A stretch of 64,000 nucleotides of DNA from assembly GCA_017447805.1 (NCBI GenBank), contig JAFSMR010000022.1, positions 1 to 64,000 of the forward strand, in the 5' to 3' direction. Below, one piece after another: positions 8,693-16,481 of the stretch. Position 1 is the stretch's first letter. Each line of letters starts with the position of its first letter. Position numbers and translations under genes: made by a program. The notes beneath the pieces were generated by a model. The model made no database searches. It saw only the letters and a list, made by a program, of their open reading frames with translations, and was not told the origin of the DNA. Source of the DNA: Kiritimatiellia bacterium (GTDB taxonomy: Bacteria > Verrucomicrobiota > Kiritimatiellia > RFP12 > UBA1067).

Positions 8693-9508
8693 TTAGTTTG
8701 AAGCTTCAAGTTTGATAATCATTTCAACAAGCTGCTCTCTGTCCAGCCTTAAGAGTTCAGCTCGCCTATTTTGTGTGTTGTTGATTGTCGATAATGAATC
8801 GACGAGGTCGTTTTCCATGAAATCATCGCTCTTTAGGTGTTTAGCGAACATCTTTTCTGCTTTAACTTTAGCACACCAGAAATCAGAAATGTCTTTGGAG
8901 AAGTAGTCTTTTAGCAATGCGCAAAGCGTTTCCGTGAGTGTGGGCCGCTTAAGTGCATCATTAAACCTCATGCAGAACATCGCTAAATCAGTAAACGGTG
9001 TGTTGCTTGAGACATCAGACAAGTGCGCAGAAACACCGTCTTGCCATTCAGGATGTAATTGAATACCATAACGTAATCCAGTTGCTGCCTTTCCTAGATG
9101 TAGCAATGGTGCCGGACGGTGTGGGTATTCATATGGATTTTCTGACTTAGTTGCATCAACAACCTGCGTTGTCATAAAATTAGATGACATCCGCTGAGCA
9201 GGGTCTTTGCCGCCAATTGCAACACACCCTAATTCATACACGCTCTGCGGTCTGTTATCCTCCGATTTATTAACTGTCACGAATCGGGAATATTGCAGTG
9301 CGAGCTCTTGCCGCATCTGCTTACCTTTGGGCTTCTCAAAATCAATATCGAGCGTTTGCACTCCGTATTTTTTTGCGGTCACGTCAACGGCAAGCATAAT
9401 CATTAAACTTGATGTTCGCTCCATTGGAGTTTTACTACGCTTCCCATTCACAGATTTAGTGCGCAGTCTCTTGAATGATTCCAGTACTAGTGTGTGATCT
9501 AAATACAT
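8693..9508 (-). CDS. Unrecognised 271-aa protein of the methyltransferase/SNF2 operon
   Basis: I do not recognise this protein. It is soluble-looking, with no signal peptide or membrane segment, a basic N-terminus rich in K and R (residues 14-28), and a leucine-rich helical C-terminus. The start is supported by AAGGAGG at ideal spacing, 11 nt after the methyltransferase stop. The place right after a C5 methyltransferase is where type II systems often carry the cognate endonuclease, but I see no PD-(D/E)xK, HNH or PLD motif. It could be a specificity subunit or an effector. AT-rich like its neighbours. Confidence 0.8.
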   Translation of the reverse strand: MYLDHTLVLESFKRLRTKSVNGKRSKTPMERTSSLMIMLAVDVTAKKYGVQTLDIDFEKPKGKQMRQELALQYSRFVTVNKSEDNRPQSVYELGCVAIGGKDPAQRMSSNFMTTQVVDATKSENPYEYPHRPAPLLHLGKAATGLRYGIQLHPEWQDGVSAHLSDVSSNTPFTDLAMFCMRFNDALKRPTLTETLCALLKDYFSKDISDFWCAKVKAEKMFAKHLKSDDFMENDLVDSLSTINNTQNRRAELLRLDREQLVEMIIKLEASN

Positions 9509-9519
9509 AGAAAACCTCC

Positions 9520-10761
9520 TTACTCACAAATTACATCAAGATCGGAAATATGAAGCACTTTCGTCGTTGAGACGAAATCTTCAAACTTGATGAACTTCTT
9601 ACCCTTTTGCAGGTCTTCACCGTTTAGAACTCTAACTAGTTGTAGGCCAAGTTCGTAAGCAAGCCGCGGAGGAACTGCATTCCCTATCTGGAGATATTTT
9701 GAGGATATCATTCCTTTGAACTCAAACCAATCTGGGAACGACTGAATACGAGCCACTTCACGCACGGACAAGGCTCTGTGTTTCCTTGGATGAAATACTC
9801 CAGCTTTTTCTGGTTGGAACGATGCCGTAATTGTGCCAGCAATTTCATCTCTATCGCAACGCTGATAAAAGCGTGGATAATGGTAACGAACTATATTCTT
9901 CTTTATTTTCTTCATTCGCTCCGGCAAATACCGATCTGGAATATCTCGCCAACAACCTCCTTCAGGGATATGTTTTTCTAACGCCTCTGCTTGAGGAGAA
10001 TAGGAGATGACTTCATTTGTTCCGGTGACACCTTTTTTTGGAATGTCAAAAATGATATTCTTCAATGCCAATTCAGGACGAACCTTTGGGTCGGGGAAAG
10101 CAAACTTTCCTAGGCCTTTTTCGCGTCGTACACCAACTATTAAAACCCGCAACCTTTGAGATGGCACATTATGTTTCGAGGCATCAACAAGCGAGAAGTT
10201 TACAGAGTAGCCCAAATCTCTGAGATTCTCAACTATAATTTCAATGACCCTGCGACCCTCGTGCTTTGAGGAAAGCAGCCCCCGAACATTCTCAAATATA
10301 ACCGTTTTAGGTTTCAACTCGCGAACGGCCTTCAACGCTGAAAGGTAAAGATCGCCACGCTCATCTTGAGTCCCTTTTCTCAATCCGGCATTAGAAAAAG
10401 GCTGACATGGGAAACCTGCGGTAAGCAAGTCTGGCTGCCCCAACTTAGGGAATTCGACCTTTCTAATGTCCTTTACCAGGATGTCGCCAAGGTTGTGTTT
10501 GTGTGTTTCTGCCGCTGATTCATTAAAGTCATTCGCAAAGACAGTCTTGAAGCCTGCAGCTCTTAAGCCTAGATCAAAACCGCCACAACCCGAAAACAAA
10601 CTAACATGAGTATAAGGGCAATCGTTCTCGTCTTGGAGATTATCAAAGACAGCCCAAGGTTTTTCCGTTAAAGCTGGAATAACAGGTCGCTTGCCTTTGA
10701 TGCGCTTTCTGCGCACAGGACAAGATGTCTTTTTTTGAGCATTGTTACTTTTTCTGGGCAT
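9520..10761 (-). CDS. DNA (cytosine-5-)-methyltransferase
   Basis: 413 aa from ATG 10761, preceded by GGAG and placed 2 nt after the previous stop; the frame is open 20 codons further but overlaps that gene. All main C5-methyltransferase motifs are present in order: SLFSGCGGFDLG (I, SAM binding), GFPCQPFSNAG (IV, catalytic cysteine), FENVRG (VI), QRLRVLIVG (VIII) and IGNAVPPRLAYELG (X). It transfers a methyl group from SAM to C5 of cytosine in a sequence I cannot predict. As an early gene of a C-protein-headed operon that also encodes a helicase and a nuclease-like protein, it most likely marks self DNA. Confidence 0.95.
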   Translation of the reverse strand: MPRKSNNAQKKTSCPVRRKRIKGKRPVIPALTEKPWAVFDNLQDENDCPYTHVSLFSGCGGFDLGLRAAGFKTVFANDFNESAAETHKHNLGDILVKDIRKVEFPKLGQPDLLTAGFPCQPFSNAGLRKGTQDERGDLYLSALKAVRELKPKTVIFENVRGLLSSKHEGRRVIEIIVENLRDLGYSVNFSLVDASKHNVPSQRLRVLIVGVRREKGLGKFAFPDPKVRPELALKNIIFDIPKKGVTGTNEVISYSPQAEALEKHIPEGGCWRDIPDRYLPERMKKIKKNIVRYHYPRFYQRCDRDEIAGTITASFQPEKAGVFHPRKHRALSVREVARIQSFPDWFEFKGMISSKYLQIGNAVPPRLAYELGLQLVRVLNGEDLQKGKKFIKFEDFVSTTKVLHISDLDVICE

Positions 10762-10763
10762 TG

Positions 10764-11084
10764 TTAGCACTCCATTACGAAATGTTGAAACAGTATGAGT
10801 TGATCTTGTGTTGGCGAGCATTGTGGGTATTCAAACCCCTCATCGGTCGCTATACAAAAATCCACCCTTACAATTTCTTTTGATTGCGGATTCGCAATAA
10901 TAGTCCATCTACATTCGGGATCGCCAGGCTTTTCGTCCATAGCAATCTTGGGCGAAACAAGAATATTCAACAAACCATCTTCGACATAGGATGACTCCAC
11001 CTGCAAGTCGGTCGTCCCCATCGTCTCTAGGCATTGCTGAAAATTAGCCGCCTTTGACTTTTGTTCGCAGACTCCCTTGTTCAT
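10764..11084 (-). CDS. Unrecognised 106-aa protein
   Basis: Small soluble protein with five cysteines (C6, C18, C58, C77, C89) and no motif I know. Its start overlaps the regulator stop by four bases and its stop lies 2 nt before the methyltransferase ATG, so it belongs to the promoter-proximal part of the operon. A small protein between a C-type regulator and a methyltransferase could be a second regulator or an inhibitor, but nothing in the sequence proves this. Confidence 0.75.
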   Translation of the reverse strand: MNKGVCEQKSKAANFQQCLETMGTTDLQVESSYVEDGLLNILVSPKIAMDEKPGDPECRWTIIANPQSKEIVRVDFCIATDEGFEYPQCSPTQDQLILFQHFVMEC

Positions 11085-11311
11085 GACTTCTCCTGCATCA
11101 CGATAGGTTCATCCGGTACAAAATCCACTATGTCACCGATGTTGCATTGCAACACACGACAGATTTTTTCAAGGGTCGTAGTTTCAACGGGTTCGCATTT
11201 TGATAAACGAGCAAGTGTGCCAGAAGACATACCTGTCGCAATGCGAAGATCTGTCTTTGACATACCTTTGTCTATCAGCTTCTTCCATAGACTGTTGTAA
11301 TTTGTTGCCAT
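11081..11311 (-). CDS. XRE/Cro-type transcriptional regulator (C-protein-like)
   Basis: 76 aa with a classic Cro/C1 helix-turn-helix: LWKKLIDKGMSKTDLRIATG, then MSSGTLARLSK, then TLEKICRVLQCNIGDIV. This short regulator type is common, and similar small XRE proteins act as controller proteins of restriction-modification operons, delaying nuclease expression until DNA is methylated. It is the first gene of the long operon, 43 nt downstream of the -10 box, and overlaps the next gene by four bases. It probably controls its own promoter. Confidence 0.92.
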   Translation of the reverse strand: MATNYNSLWKKLIDKGMSKTDLRIATGMSSGTLARLSKCEPVETTTLEKICRVLQCNIGDIVDFVPDEPIVMQEKS

Positions 11312-11353
11312 ATCAAGTCCTGTTGCGAGTCCTTTTGCTCTTTACGGGTCTGT

Positions 11354-11383
11354 ATTATAGCATTTCTTGATGTGAAAAGTCAA
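11354..11383 (-). promoter_or_regulatory. Sigma70-type promoter of the defence operon
   Basis: Read on the minus strand: TTGACT, an 18-nt spacer, then a perfect TATAAT. The spacer region contains GCATT...AATGC, a possible regulator dyad. It lies 43-72 nt before the XRE start and is the only strong promoter seen ahead of the run of genes that extends to the left edge. Confidence 0.8.
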
Positions 11384-11445
11384 TGCCTGAATGCATCTTT
11401 TATTCTCTATAATAGACACGTAATGGCACATAGAAGTAATTTCAT

Positions 11446-11817
11446 TCATTCTATTACAGTGCTTTCACGCTCAATCCAAGCCATCAGAAAATCGACTATT
11501 GCCCTCTGCCTGTCGAGGTTGATTGAAACGCCGCGCGGCACTTTCCACCACCTCGCGAGGCAGTTGCGACAACAAGTCGCCGTTGCGTGTTGCGCGACGA
11601 AAACCGGGTGTCCGCGCATGGGCGTCTGCTTTCCATCATTGGGCGGATTGGCCGGCGCAAGACGTGTACGAATGAAATCCTCGCAATGCCGCCGTATCGT
11701 CTCCAAGCCTTTTTTCTCAATGTACTTGCGGTCAGATTCAGTAAGGTGGAATCGGCTACGGAACTTTGACTTCGCCAGCCGTGCGAATGCGGAGCCGTAG
11801 TTTTCAGATGCTGACAT
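11446..11817 (-). CDS. DUF4186 family protein
   Basis: 123 aa, matching the family across its length: FARLAKSKFRSRFHL at the N-terminus, then DGKQTPMRGHPVFVAQHATA, TCCRNCLARWW and FLMAWIERE. The conserved His and Cys (GHPVFVAQH, CCRNC) look like a metal or redox centre, but the family function is unknown to me. It begins 6 nt after the 354-aa gene in the same operon. It ends about 60 bp before the promoter of the downstream defence operon, so the two units are distinct. Confidence 0.9.
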   Translation of the reverse strand: MSASENYGSAFARLAKSKFRSRFHLTESDRKYIEKKGLETIRRHCEDFIRTRLAPANPPNDGKQTPMRGHPVFVAQHATATCCRNCLARWWKVPRGVSINLDRQRAIVDFLMAWIERESTVIE

Positions 11818-11823
11818 CCTATA

Positions 11824-12888
11824 TCACCTCTTGTCGGATGGAAGGAGTTTGAAAATCTCCACGAACAGTTTGTCAGCATCCATACTCGCCGCTTTTTCGA
11901 TATTGCGTTTGAAATGCCTGGTGCATACGGCGGTCGTTGCTTGGAGATAATCAATCTTCGTGCACACCTTGAACCAGAACCGTGCGGGCATTGCGTACGG
12001 CTTCTTGTCGTATTTCACGCCGAGCAGGTATTCATGCAATACACTCTTGGATATCTTGCACGGAGCTTCATCCGAGTTAAAGAACTTCACAAGCGACGGC
12101 ATCTCCATTTTCTTCATGTCAGCGACAACTTTGGCATATGAATCCTCGTTCCCATTTCTCAAGGCCCGCATGAAACCCATCGCCACATCCTTTAGGTGCT
12201 TCGCCAGCTTTTCCATCTTCGCCAGCATCGCCTTGTTGGGCTTGCGCTCCGTCTTGTTCTCGATAGTGCGCTTCTCGAAGCGGAGAGAGACGGCATCAAG
12301 GTCTATTGAAAGCCCGCTTGCAGCGTAGCGAAACACATCCTCAAACGAGAACAACGATATATCGGCATTGTCCTGTCTAAGTCCACCGGCGGCAATGACT
12401 ATGCAGCCCAGATACGTTGCAAATGCGGATTTCGGAACCTTCGCAAGATGCCGGACAAAGAACACGCGGCGCTTGTGCTTCGCAGGCGCAAACGTGGACA
12501 TCCCGAAGTCCCAGGCCCCTGCAACGCCTGCAATAGGTTGTGGGGCGCTGCACCCGAATGCAGCCGAGACAAGGTGAAACAATGCCGGGAGACTTATGCC
12601 ATAGACAGAGACATCCGACAAGGTAAGCTCGTCTGGCTCTTCCGGTTCATCCCTGCACAGACGATATACGTGTGTTTTGCCATCCTTGCCAATCTCGCTG
12701 TATACGCGAAAGCAGTCTTCGTATCCGGCACAGTCACGGCAAACGTATCCATCAAGGTCAAGCCGCTTGAAAACGGCAACGCCACTCTTCAAGAGCGGCT
12801 CGATGTCAAGCCGCTCCGCCTGGATGTGCGCGGGAAGTATCTCGTCACTTCCCCGCGCTATCACCTGCGCCAGCAACCGCACCATCAT
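11824..12888 (-). CDS. Unrecognised 354-aa protein with cysteine cluster
   Basis: Not recognised. Near the N-terminus VCRDCAGYEDCFRVY has three cysteines in a short space, with another in the following CRDEPEE, a possible zinc-binding knuckle. The middle is hydrophobic and may contain buried helices (LPALFHLVSAAFGC, ATYLGCIVIAAGG) but no clear membrane anchor. The C-terminus is lysine-rich and helical. ATG codons at 12888 and 12885 follow GAGGAAG. The gene overlaps the upstream 421-aa gene by 44 bases, so co-translation is likely. It is the second large unknown of a coupled four-gene operon. Confidence 0.75.
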   Translation of the reverse strand: MMVRLLAQVIARGSDEILPAHIQAERLDIEPLLKSGVAVFKRLDLDGYVCRDCAGYEDCFRVYSEIGKDGKTHVYRLCRDEPEEPDELTLSDVSVYGISLPALFHLVSAAFGCSAPQPIAGVAGAWDFGMSTFAPAKHKRRVFFVRHLAKVPKSAFATYLGCIVIAAGGLRQDNADISLFSFEDVFRYAASGLSIDLDAVSLRFEKRTIENKTERKPNKAMLAKMEKLAKHLKDVAMGFMRALRNGNEDSYAKVVADMKKMEMPSLVKFFNSDEAPCKISKSVLHEYLLGVKYDKKPYAMPARFWFKVCTKIDYLQATTAVCTRHFKRNIEKAASMDADKLFVEIFKLLPSDKR

Positions 12889-14110
12889 CGTTCTTCCTCT
12901 CCACGATTACACCCCTGGCCTTGAGGATTCCGCGAAGCGCTTCGACAAGCCGCCTTGGCGCTTCCTGAAATCCGATTTCGGAAGATGGAGTCAGCTCGAA
13001 CATCCTCTGAACATCCTTCTTCTTCGCCGTATCGTAGGTGACGCGAAGCTTCACGCGCCGGGCAGTCGTGCCAATCGGGAACACGCTGTGAGGGGCATCC
13101 TCCGGCGGCTCGCCGCGCACGGCGGACAATTCGTCGGCGATGGTCGTATAAAGGCTCTTCGACAGCTCAAAATACGTCCGGCGGCTGTCCTTGATTCCGG
13201 CGAGGTTCACATACAATTCAACGACCGAGACGTTCTTTATCGTCCCATCGGGCGAACCGCCAAGTTCAGCATCGGCGTTCTTGATGAAGTACGAAAGGTC
13301 GTGTGTGACTTCGCCGGTGATGTTGTAGCACTCTTCTCCCAGAACCTCATTGCAGAAGATTTCGGCAATAGCACGAGCCTTCTTGCCTTTGCGGTAGTGG
13401 ACGCTCAGACGCTCGTTCTCGTCGTCAAGCGTCACGGCGAGCTTGATCGAGTGGCTTTCCATCTCAGTGTTGAAGTCCTTTGCAGACTCAGCCCAGCGTT
13501 CAACCGGCACGGGACGGTCATCCATTTTAAGAACGAACACCTGCTTTGTGCCAGAGCGGAATGCAAGAGGAACGGCGTGTTCAGCACAGCCCTCCCTGCG
13601 CTGCACAAAATCCTTCAGCAGATCTTTAAGCTTGGCTTGATGCTGTTCAACGGCATCGTCCGGCGGCTTGACGAGAATCTCAAGCTCGTAGTTCTTCCAG
13701 TCTTTGCCGCGCTTGGCGTTCATGAACGTCCGCTCTTTGAGCATTTTCAGCTCGTCATCATCCAGGACGCTGACGCAGTATGCCGCAACCTTGATAGTGT
13801 GGTTGGTGTTCAGCAGCGTCTTGCGCTCCGTCTCGTCCTCCGGCAGCTTGTGAACCTTGTCGAGAAACTCGCGCATCAAGGTGCGGTTCTTTGGCTCCGA
13901 TTTCAACTCCTCTATCGCCGTGAACTTCGATTCAATGGTCTCGAAGTCATCTGGACTACTCTCCTTCATGCCGCCAAGCAGCGCGGCAAAGGTCTCCGGC
14001 TTGTGCGCCGCCCAGTCATACTCAATCTCGATGCCCGTTGAGAGGATAACCTTCTTCGTCAGTTCTGTGCCAGCCGACTTGGCAAGGTCGACAATCTCAT
14101 TAATCTGCAT
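12845..14110 (-). CDS. Unrecognised 421-aa protein
   Basis: Not recognised. Acidic and soluble-looking, no signal peptide. The N-terminal third is helical and charged, with repeated short acidic/lysine segments; the C-terminus ends in an Ala/Gly-rich tail. The start overlaps the stop of the upstream gene by one base (TAATG), and the stop lies inside the next gene. With its two neighbours it appears to form a fixed set. Position next to a defence operon and a phage edge makes defence or phage accessory function possible, without direct evidence. Confidence 0.75.
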   Translation of the reverse strand: MQINEIVDLAKSAGTELTKKVILSTGIEIEYDWAAHKPETFAALLGGMKESSPDDFETIESKFTAIEELKSEPKNRTLMREFLDKVHKLPEDETERKTLLNTNHTIKVAAYCVSVLDDDELKMLKERTFMNAKRGKDWKNYELEILVKPPDDAVEQHQAKLKDLLKDFVQRREGCAEHAVPLAFRSGTKQVFVLKMDDRPVPVERWAESAKDFNTEMESHSIKLAVTLDDENERLSVHYRKGKKARAIAEIFCNEVLGEECYNITGEVTHDLSYFIKNADAELGGSPDGTIKNVSVVELYVNLAGIKDSRRTYFELSKSLYTTIADELSAVRGEPPEDAPHSVFPIGTTARRVKLRVTYDTAKKKDVQRMFELTPSSEIGFQEAPRRLVEALRGILKARGVIVERKNDDGAVAGAGDSAGK

Positions 14111-14610
14111 TACTCACCCTCCGTTTCAACAGGTTCCTTGGCGGCATCCGCATCGTCCGATGGCACTTCCGCAGCATTATTCTCCACAACAGCGTCCGGC
14201 GTATCGTCCTCGGTGATGGGTAGCTCCTTCGTCTCTTTCGGCAGGACACGGCGCGAAAAGCGATAGAGGACGTGGTCATCTATCTTCTCATCCGTGGCGA
14301 TGATGTCATAAACAATGCGGCGGTTCTTGTAGTCGATCCCCATCTCCTGAAGATAGGTCTTGAAGGTGATGTAGAAGTAGGCCCCGGCCTTCTTCAGCTC
14401 GAAAGCACGACGGTCACCCTTGTGGGAGACTATAGCACCGAGGTCGCCGTTTTCGGCGGCGAAGATGACAATGCTCTTGTCATCCGCGAGGTGCATCAGA
14501 CGCCCGGCCTCAACAGTCAGAGAAAGCCGGCCATTGCTCTGAATGGTCGCTTTTGCGGTCTGCTGGAGGCGCTCGGCGTCAAGCATCTTCAAGTTTGCAG
14601 CAAAATTCAT
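14110..14610 (-). CDS. Unrecognised 166-aa protein, first gene of the operon
   Basis: The start at 14610 is chosen because AAAGGAAA lies 5 nt upstream; an in-frame ATG at 14664 lies upstream of the predicted -10 box. The first 120 residues read as a compact mixed alpha/beta domain (repeated hydrophobic beta-like strands such as KSIVIFAAENGDLGAIVS). The last 40 are very acidic and disordered (EDDTPD, EVPSDDADAA). Not recognised. It heads the coupled operon 14610 to 11446, with a TAATG overlap to the next gene. Confidence 0.75.
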   Translation of the reverse strand: MNFAANLKMLDAERLQQTAKATIQSNGRLSLTVEAGRLMHLADDKSIVIFAAENGDLGAIVSHKGDRRAFELKKAGAYFYITFKTYLQEMGIDYKNRRIVYDIIATDEKIDDHVLYRFSRRVLPKETKELPITEDDTPDAVVENNAAEVPSDDADAAKEPVETEGE

Positions 14611-14643
14611 CGAAGTTTCCTTTATTTTCAAAGTTCGGGAGAT

Positions 14644-14652
14644 ATTATACCA
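14644..14652 (-). promoter_or_regulatory. Extended -10 promoter of the three-gene/DUF4186 operon
   Basis: The minus strand reads TGGTATAAT, a perfect -10 with the TGN extension, 34 nt before the first start codon. The -35 region is poor (TATCAA 17 nt upstream), which is usual for extended -10 promoters. Confidence 0.6.
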
Positions 14653-14782
14653 AAAATCGGCCAAAATTGATAGAGGGCAATGTTAAAAATATCCGTGTGG
14701 TTCGGTTAGAAGTGTTTTATCCGTATCAATAACAGGAGGCAGCAATCATCCCCTCTTTCCGTCCTAAAATCCTGACTTAACC

Positions 14783-14811
14783 AAAAACACAGGACAGGAT
14801 TTGTGTTTTTT
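14783..14811. terminator. Bidirectional terminator-like hairpin
   Basis: AAAAACACA and TGTGTTTTT form a 9-bp stem around a 10-nt loop. Because the stem ends in A and T runs, either strand gives a hairpin followed by Ts. It lies in the 350-bp gene-free stretch (14611-14960) between the divergent minus operon and the phage genes, and may insulate them. Confidence 0.5.
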
Positions 14812-14852
14812 AGGCTCGCCAAACCCGCATAAACATTGGGTTCGGCGAGCCT
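14812..14852. repeat. 15-bp imperfect inverted repeat
   Basis: AGGCTCGCC and GGCGAGCCT pair perfectly, and after one mismatch five further pairs extend the stem, leaving an 11-nt loop. It directly abuts the neighbouring terminator-like hairpin and lies 109 nt before the first phage gene. It could be a leader structure, an operator or part of a junction; the sequence alone does not decide. Confidence 0.6.
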
Positions 14853-14960
14853 TTGCGTCCTATCGGAACCGAAAAGGCAGGAAATTTTCCTTGGGTGTCC
14901 TCTGCGGAACAGAGACCCACAACGGGTTTCACGCAGGGGGTTCAAACAAGGAACTCTGCC

Positions 14961-15578
14961 ATGCAGAACCCCAATCGTGCCCACAAGCACAGCAGACCAT
15001 CAGAACCCGTCACGCCGGAAATTCTGAAGGTGATACTCATCAAGACCAGCCAGCTCCAGGAGACCTTCCGGGACTTCAATGAAGACGACCGGAACGACCG
15101 ACGCTCGGACATTATAGCAAAGTTCATCGCCGAATGCGAACGTGTCCACGGGAAGTTCCGCGAGAACGACAAATGGTCTTATAAGGATTTTATCGAGTAC
15201 AACCTCGACTGGGTTGCCCGCCGCTACCGCCGCGATGCCGGACGTGCCATCGAGAACCGTCCGCCGGAAATGGTCTCGCTCGATGCCTCCGTCGAAAGCG
15301 AAGACGGCGAGGCCACGTTTCACGACTTCGTGGCCGACAGGCACGACTACCACGACTCGGCCATTTTGAAGTCCGATTATCGGGAAGTCCTCTCTATCCT
15401 TCGCCGCCGCAATCCCCGCTACGCCGCCATTCTTGAGATGACAGTTGACGGCTTCACCCAGCAGGAGATCGCCGATGCGCTTGGCGTCCCGAAATGGGAA
15501 ATCAAAACCATCCTCTGGCCGGAAGCCAAGGCCGAGGCAAGGCGAATCTACCGGTTCATCAACTACCGCTCTCGGTGA
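14961..15578 (+). CDS. Sigma-70-like phage factor / region-4 HTH protein
   Basis: 205 aa from ATG 14961 with AAGGAA 7 nt upstream. The C-terminal third is typical of sigma region 4: LSILRRRNPRYAAILEMTVDG, then FTQQEIADALGVPKWEIKT as the helix-turn-helix. The middle (KDFIEYNLDWVARRYRRD, then an acidic linker) resembles the region-2 to region-4 spacing of small sigma-like phage regulators. It probably redirects or modulates host RNA polymerase for the phage genes that follow. First gene of the rightward phage block. Confidence 0.68.
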   Translation: MQNPNRAHKHSRPSEPVTPEILKVILIKTSQLQETFRDFNEDDRNDRRSDIIAKFIAECERVHGKFRENDKWSYKDFIEYNLDWVARRYRRDAGRAIENRPPEMVSLDASVESEDGEATFHDFVADRHDYHDSAILKSDYREVLSILRRRNPRYAAILEMTVDGFTQQEIADALGVPKWEIKTILWPEAKAEARRIYRFINYRSR

Positions 15579-15597
15579 GAGGGTGATAAAGAACGCC

Positions 15598-16413
15598 ATG
15601 AAGAACAAATACCCATTCCTTTTGGAGATTCCGGCGCAGACGTACCACGCCGACTCCTCCGCAGAGAGATACGTCTCCTCGCACAACTTGGCGACGTTCC
15701 GCGCCTGCCCGTACACCTACCATCTTCTCATGACGGGGAAGATGAGACGCCCCGAAACACCCGCTCTCGCCCTTGGCCGGGCCATCCATTGCTACACGCT
15801 GGAAGGCTTCGACGCATGGAACCGGGAGTTTACAGTGACTGACGGCCCGATCAACAAATCCACGGGCCTTCCATATGGGCGGACGAGCCAGAAGTTCATC
15901 GACTTCATGGCTTCGCAAACCAAGTCGGTCGTGTCCACCAAGGAGTTCGAGGCCATCGAAAAGATGGCCGAGAGCGTGTGGACGCACCCGGAGGCGAAAC
16001 AGCTCCTCGCGAGCGGCGTCGCCGAGGGGACGATCCGCATCGAGGACTACTGCGGACTGCCCGTGCAGGCGAGGCTCGACTGGTTCTCGCCGGAATTTGG
16101 CATAGCGGATTTGAAGACAACGAGCGAAGGACTCGAGTGGTTCGAGGCAACGGCTCACAAGTACGGCATGGCCTATCAGATGGCATGGTATCGGAAGTTG
16201 CTGGAGCTTGCCTCCGGCGTGAAGTATCCGGTGTACATCATAGCCGTGGAAAAGTCCGAGCCCTACAGAGTCTGCACATTCCGCTATGCCGAGGACGTAC
16301 TCGACCGGGCGGAAGCCGAGAACGAGTCCGCATTGCGCGAACTCGCCGAGTGCCGCGAAAAGGATGAATGGCTGACGCGCTTCCAGGAGACAAGGCCGCT
16401 CACTCGAATCTGA
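15598..16413 (+). CDS. RecE-like PD-(D/E)xK exonuclease
   Basis: 271 aa. The protein fits the PDDEXK family annotated as exodeoxyribonuclease VIII-like: SSHNLATFRACPYTYHLL near the N-terminus, LALGRAIHCYTLE, then the active site VQARLDWFSPEFGIADLKT with D, D and K, and a QxxxY-like YQMAWYRKL. It degrades one DNA strand to produce 3' single-stranded ends for phage recombination. The start at 15598 follows GAGAGGGTGAT; the longer frame overlaps the sigma-like gene. It stands next to a Sak4-like ATPase, a usual recombination pairing in phages. Confidence 0.85.
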   Translation: MKNKYPFLLEIPAQTYHADSSAERYVSSHNLATFRACPYTYHLLMTGKMRRPETPALALGRAIHCYTLEGFDAWNREFTVTDGPINKSTGLPYGRTSQKFIDFMASQTKSVVSTKEFEAIEKMAESVWTHPEAKQLLASGVAEGTIRIEDYCGLPVQARLDWFSPEFGIADLKTTSEGLEWFEATAHKYGMAYQMAWYRKLLELASGVKYPVYIIAVEKSEPYRVCTFRYAEDVLDRAEAENESALRELAECREKDEWLTRFQETRPLTRI

Positions 16414-16481
16414 AGTTTCGGGCGGCCGGGTGGCCGTCCGTTCAACACAAACCAAGCAAGAAACGAAAGGAAAGACACACT

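Noticed and set aside
803-11383. Assigning the left operon to DISARM, BREX or Dnd/Ssp
   Set aside because: Hallmark genes (drmB, pglZ/brxC, dndBCDE/sspBCD) are absent; a C5 methyltransferase plus SNF2 helicase alone is not enough.
14812-14852. Phage attachment site at the left hairpin
   Set aside because: No matching second copy was found within the window and the integrase lies at the far right, so the claim cannot be supported.
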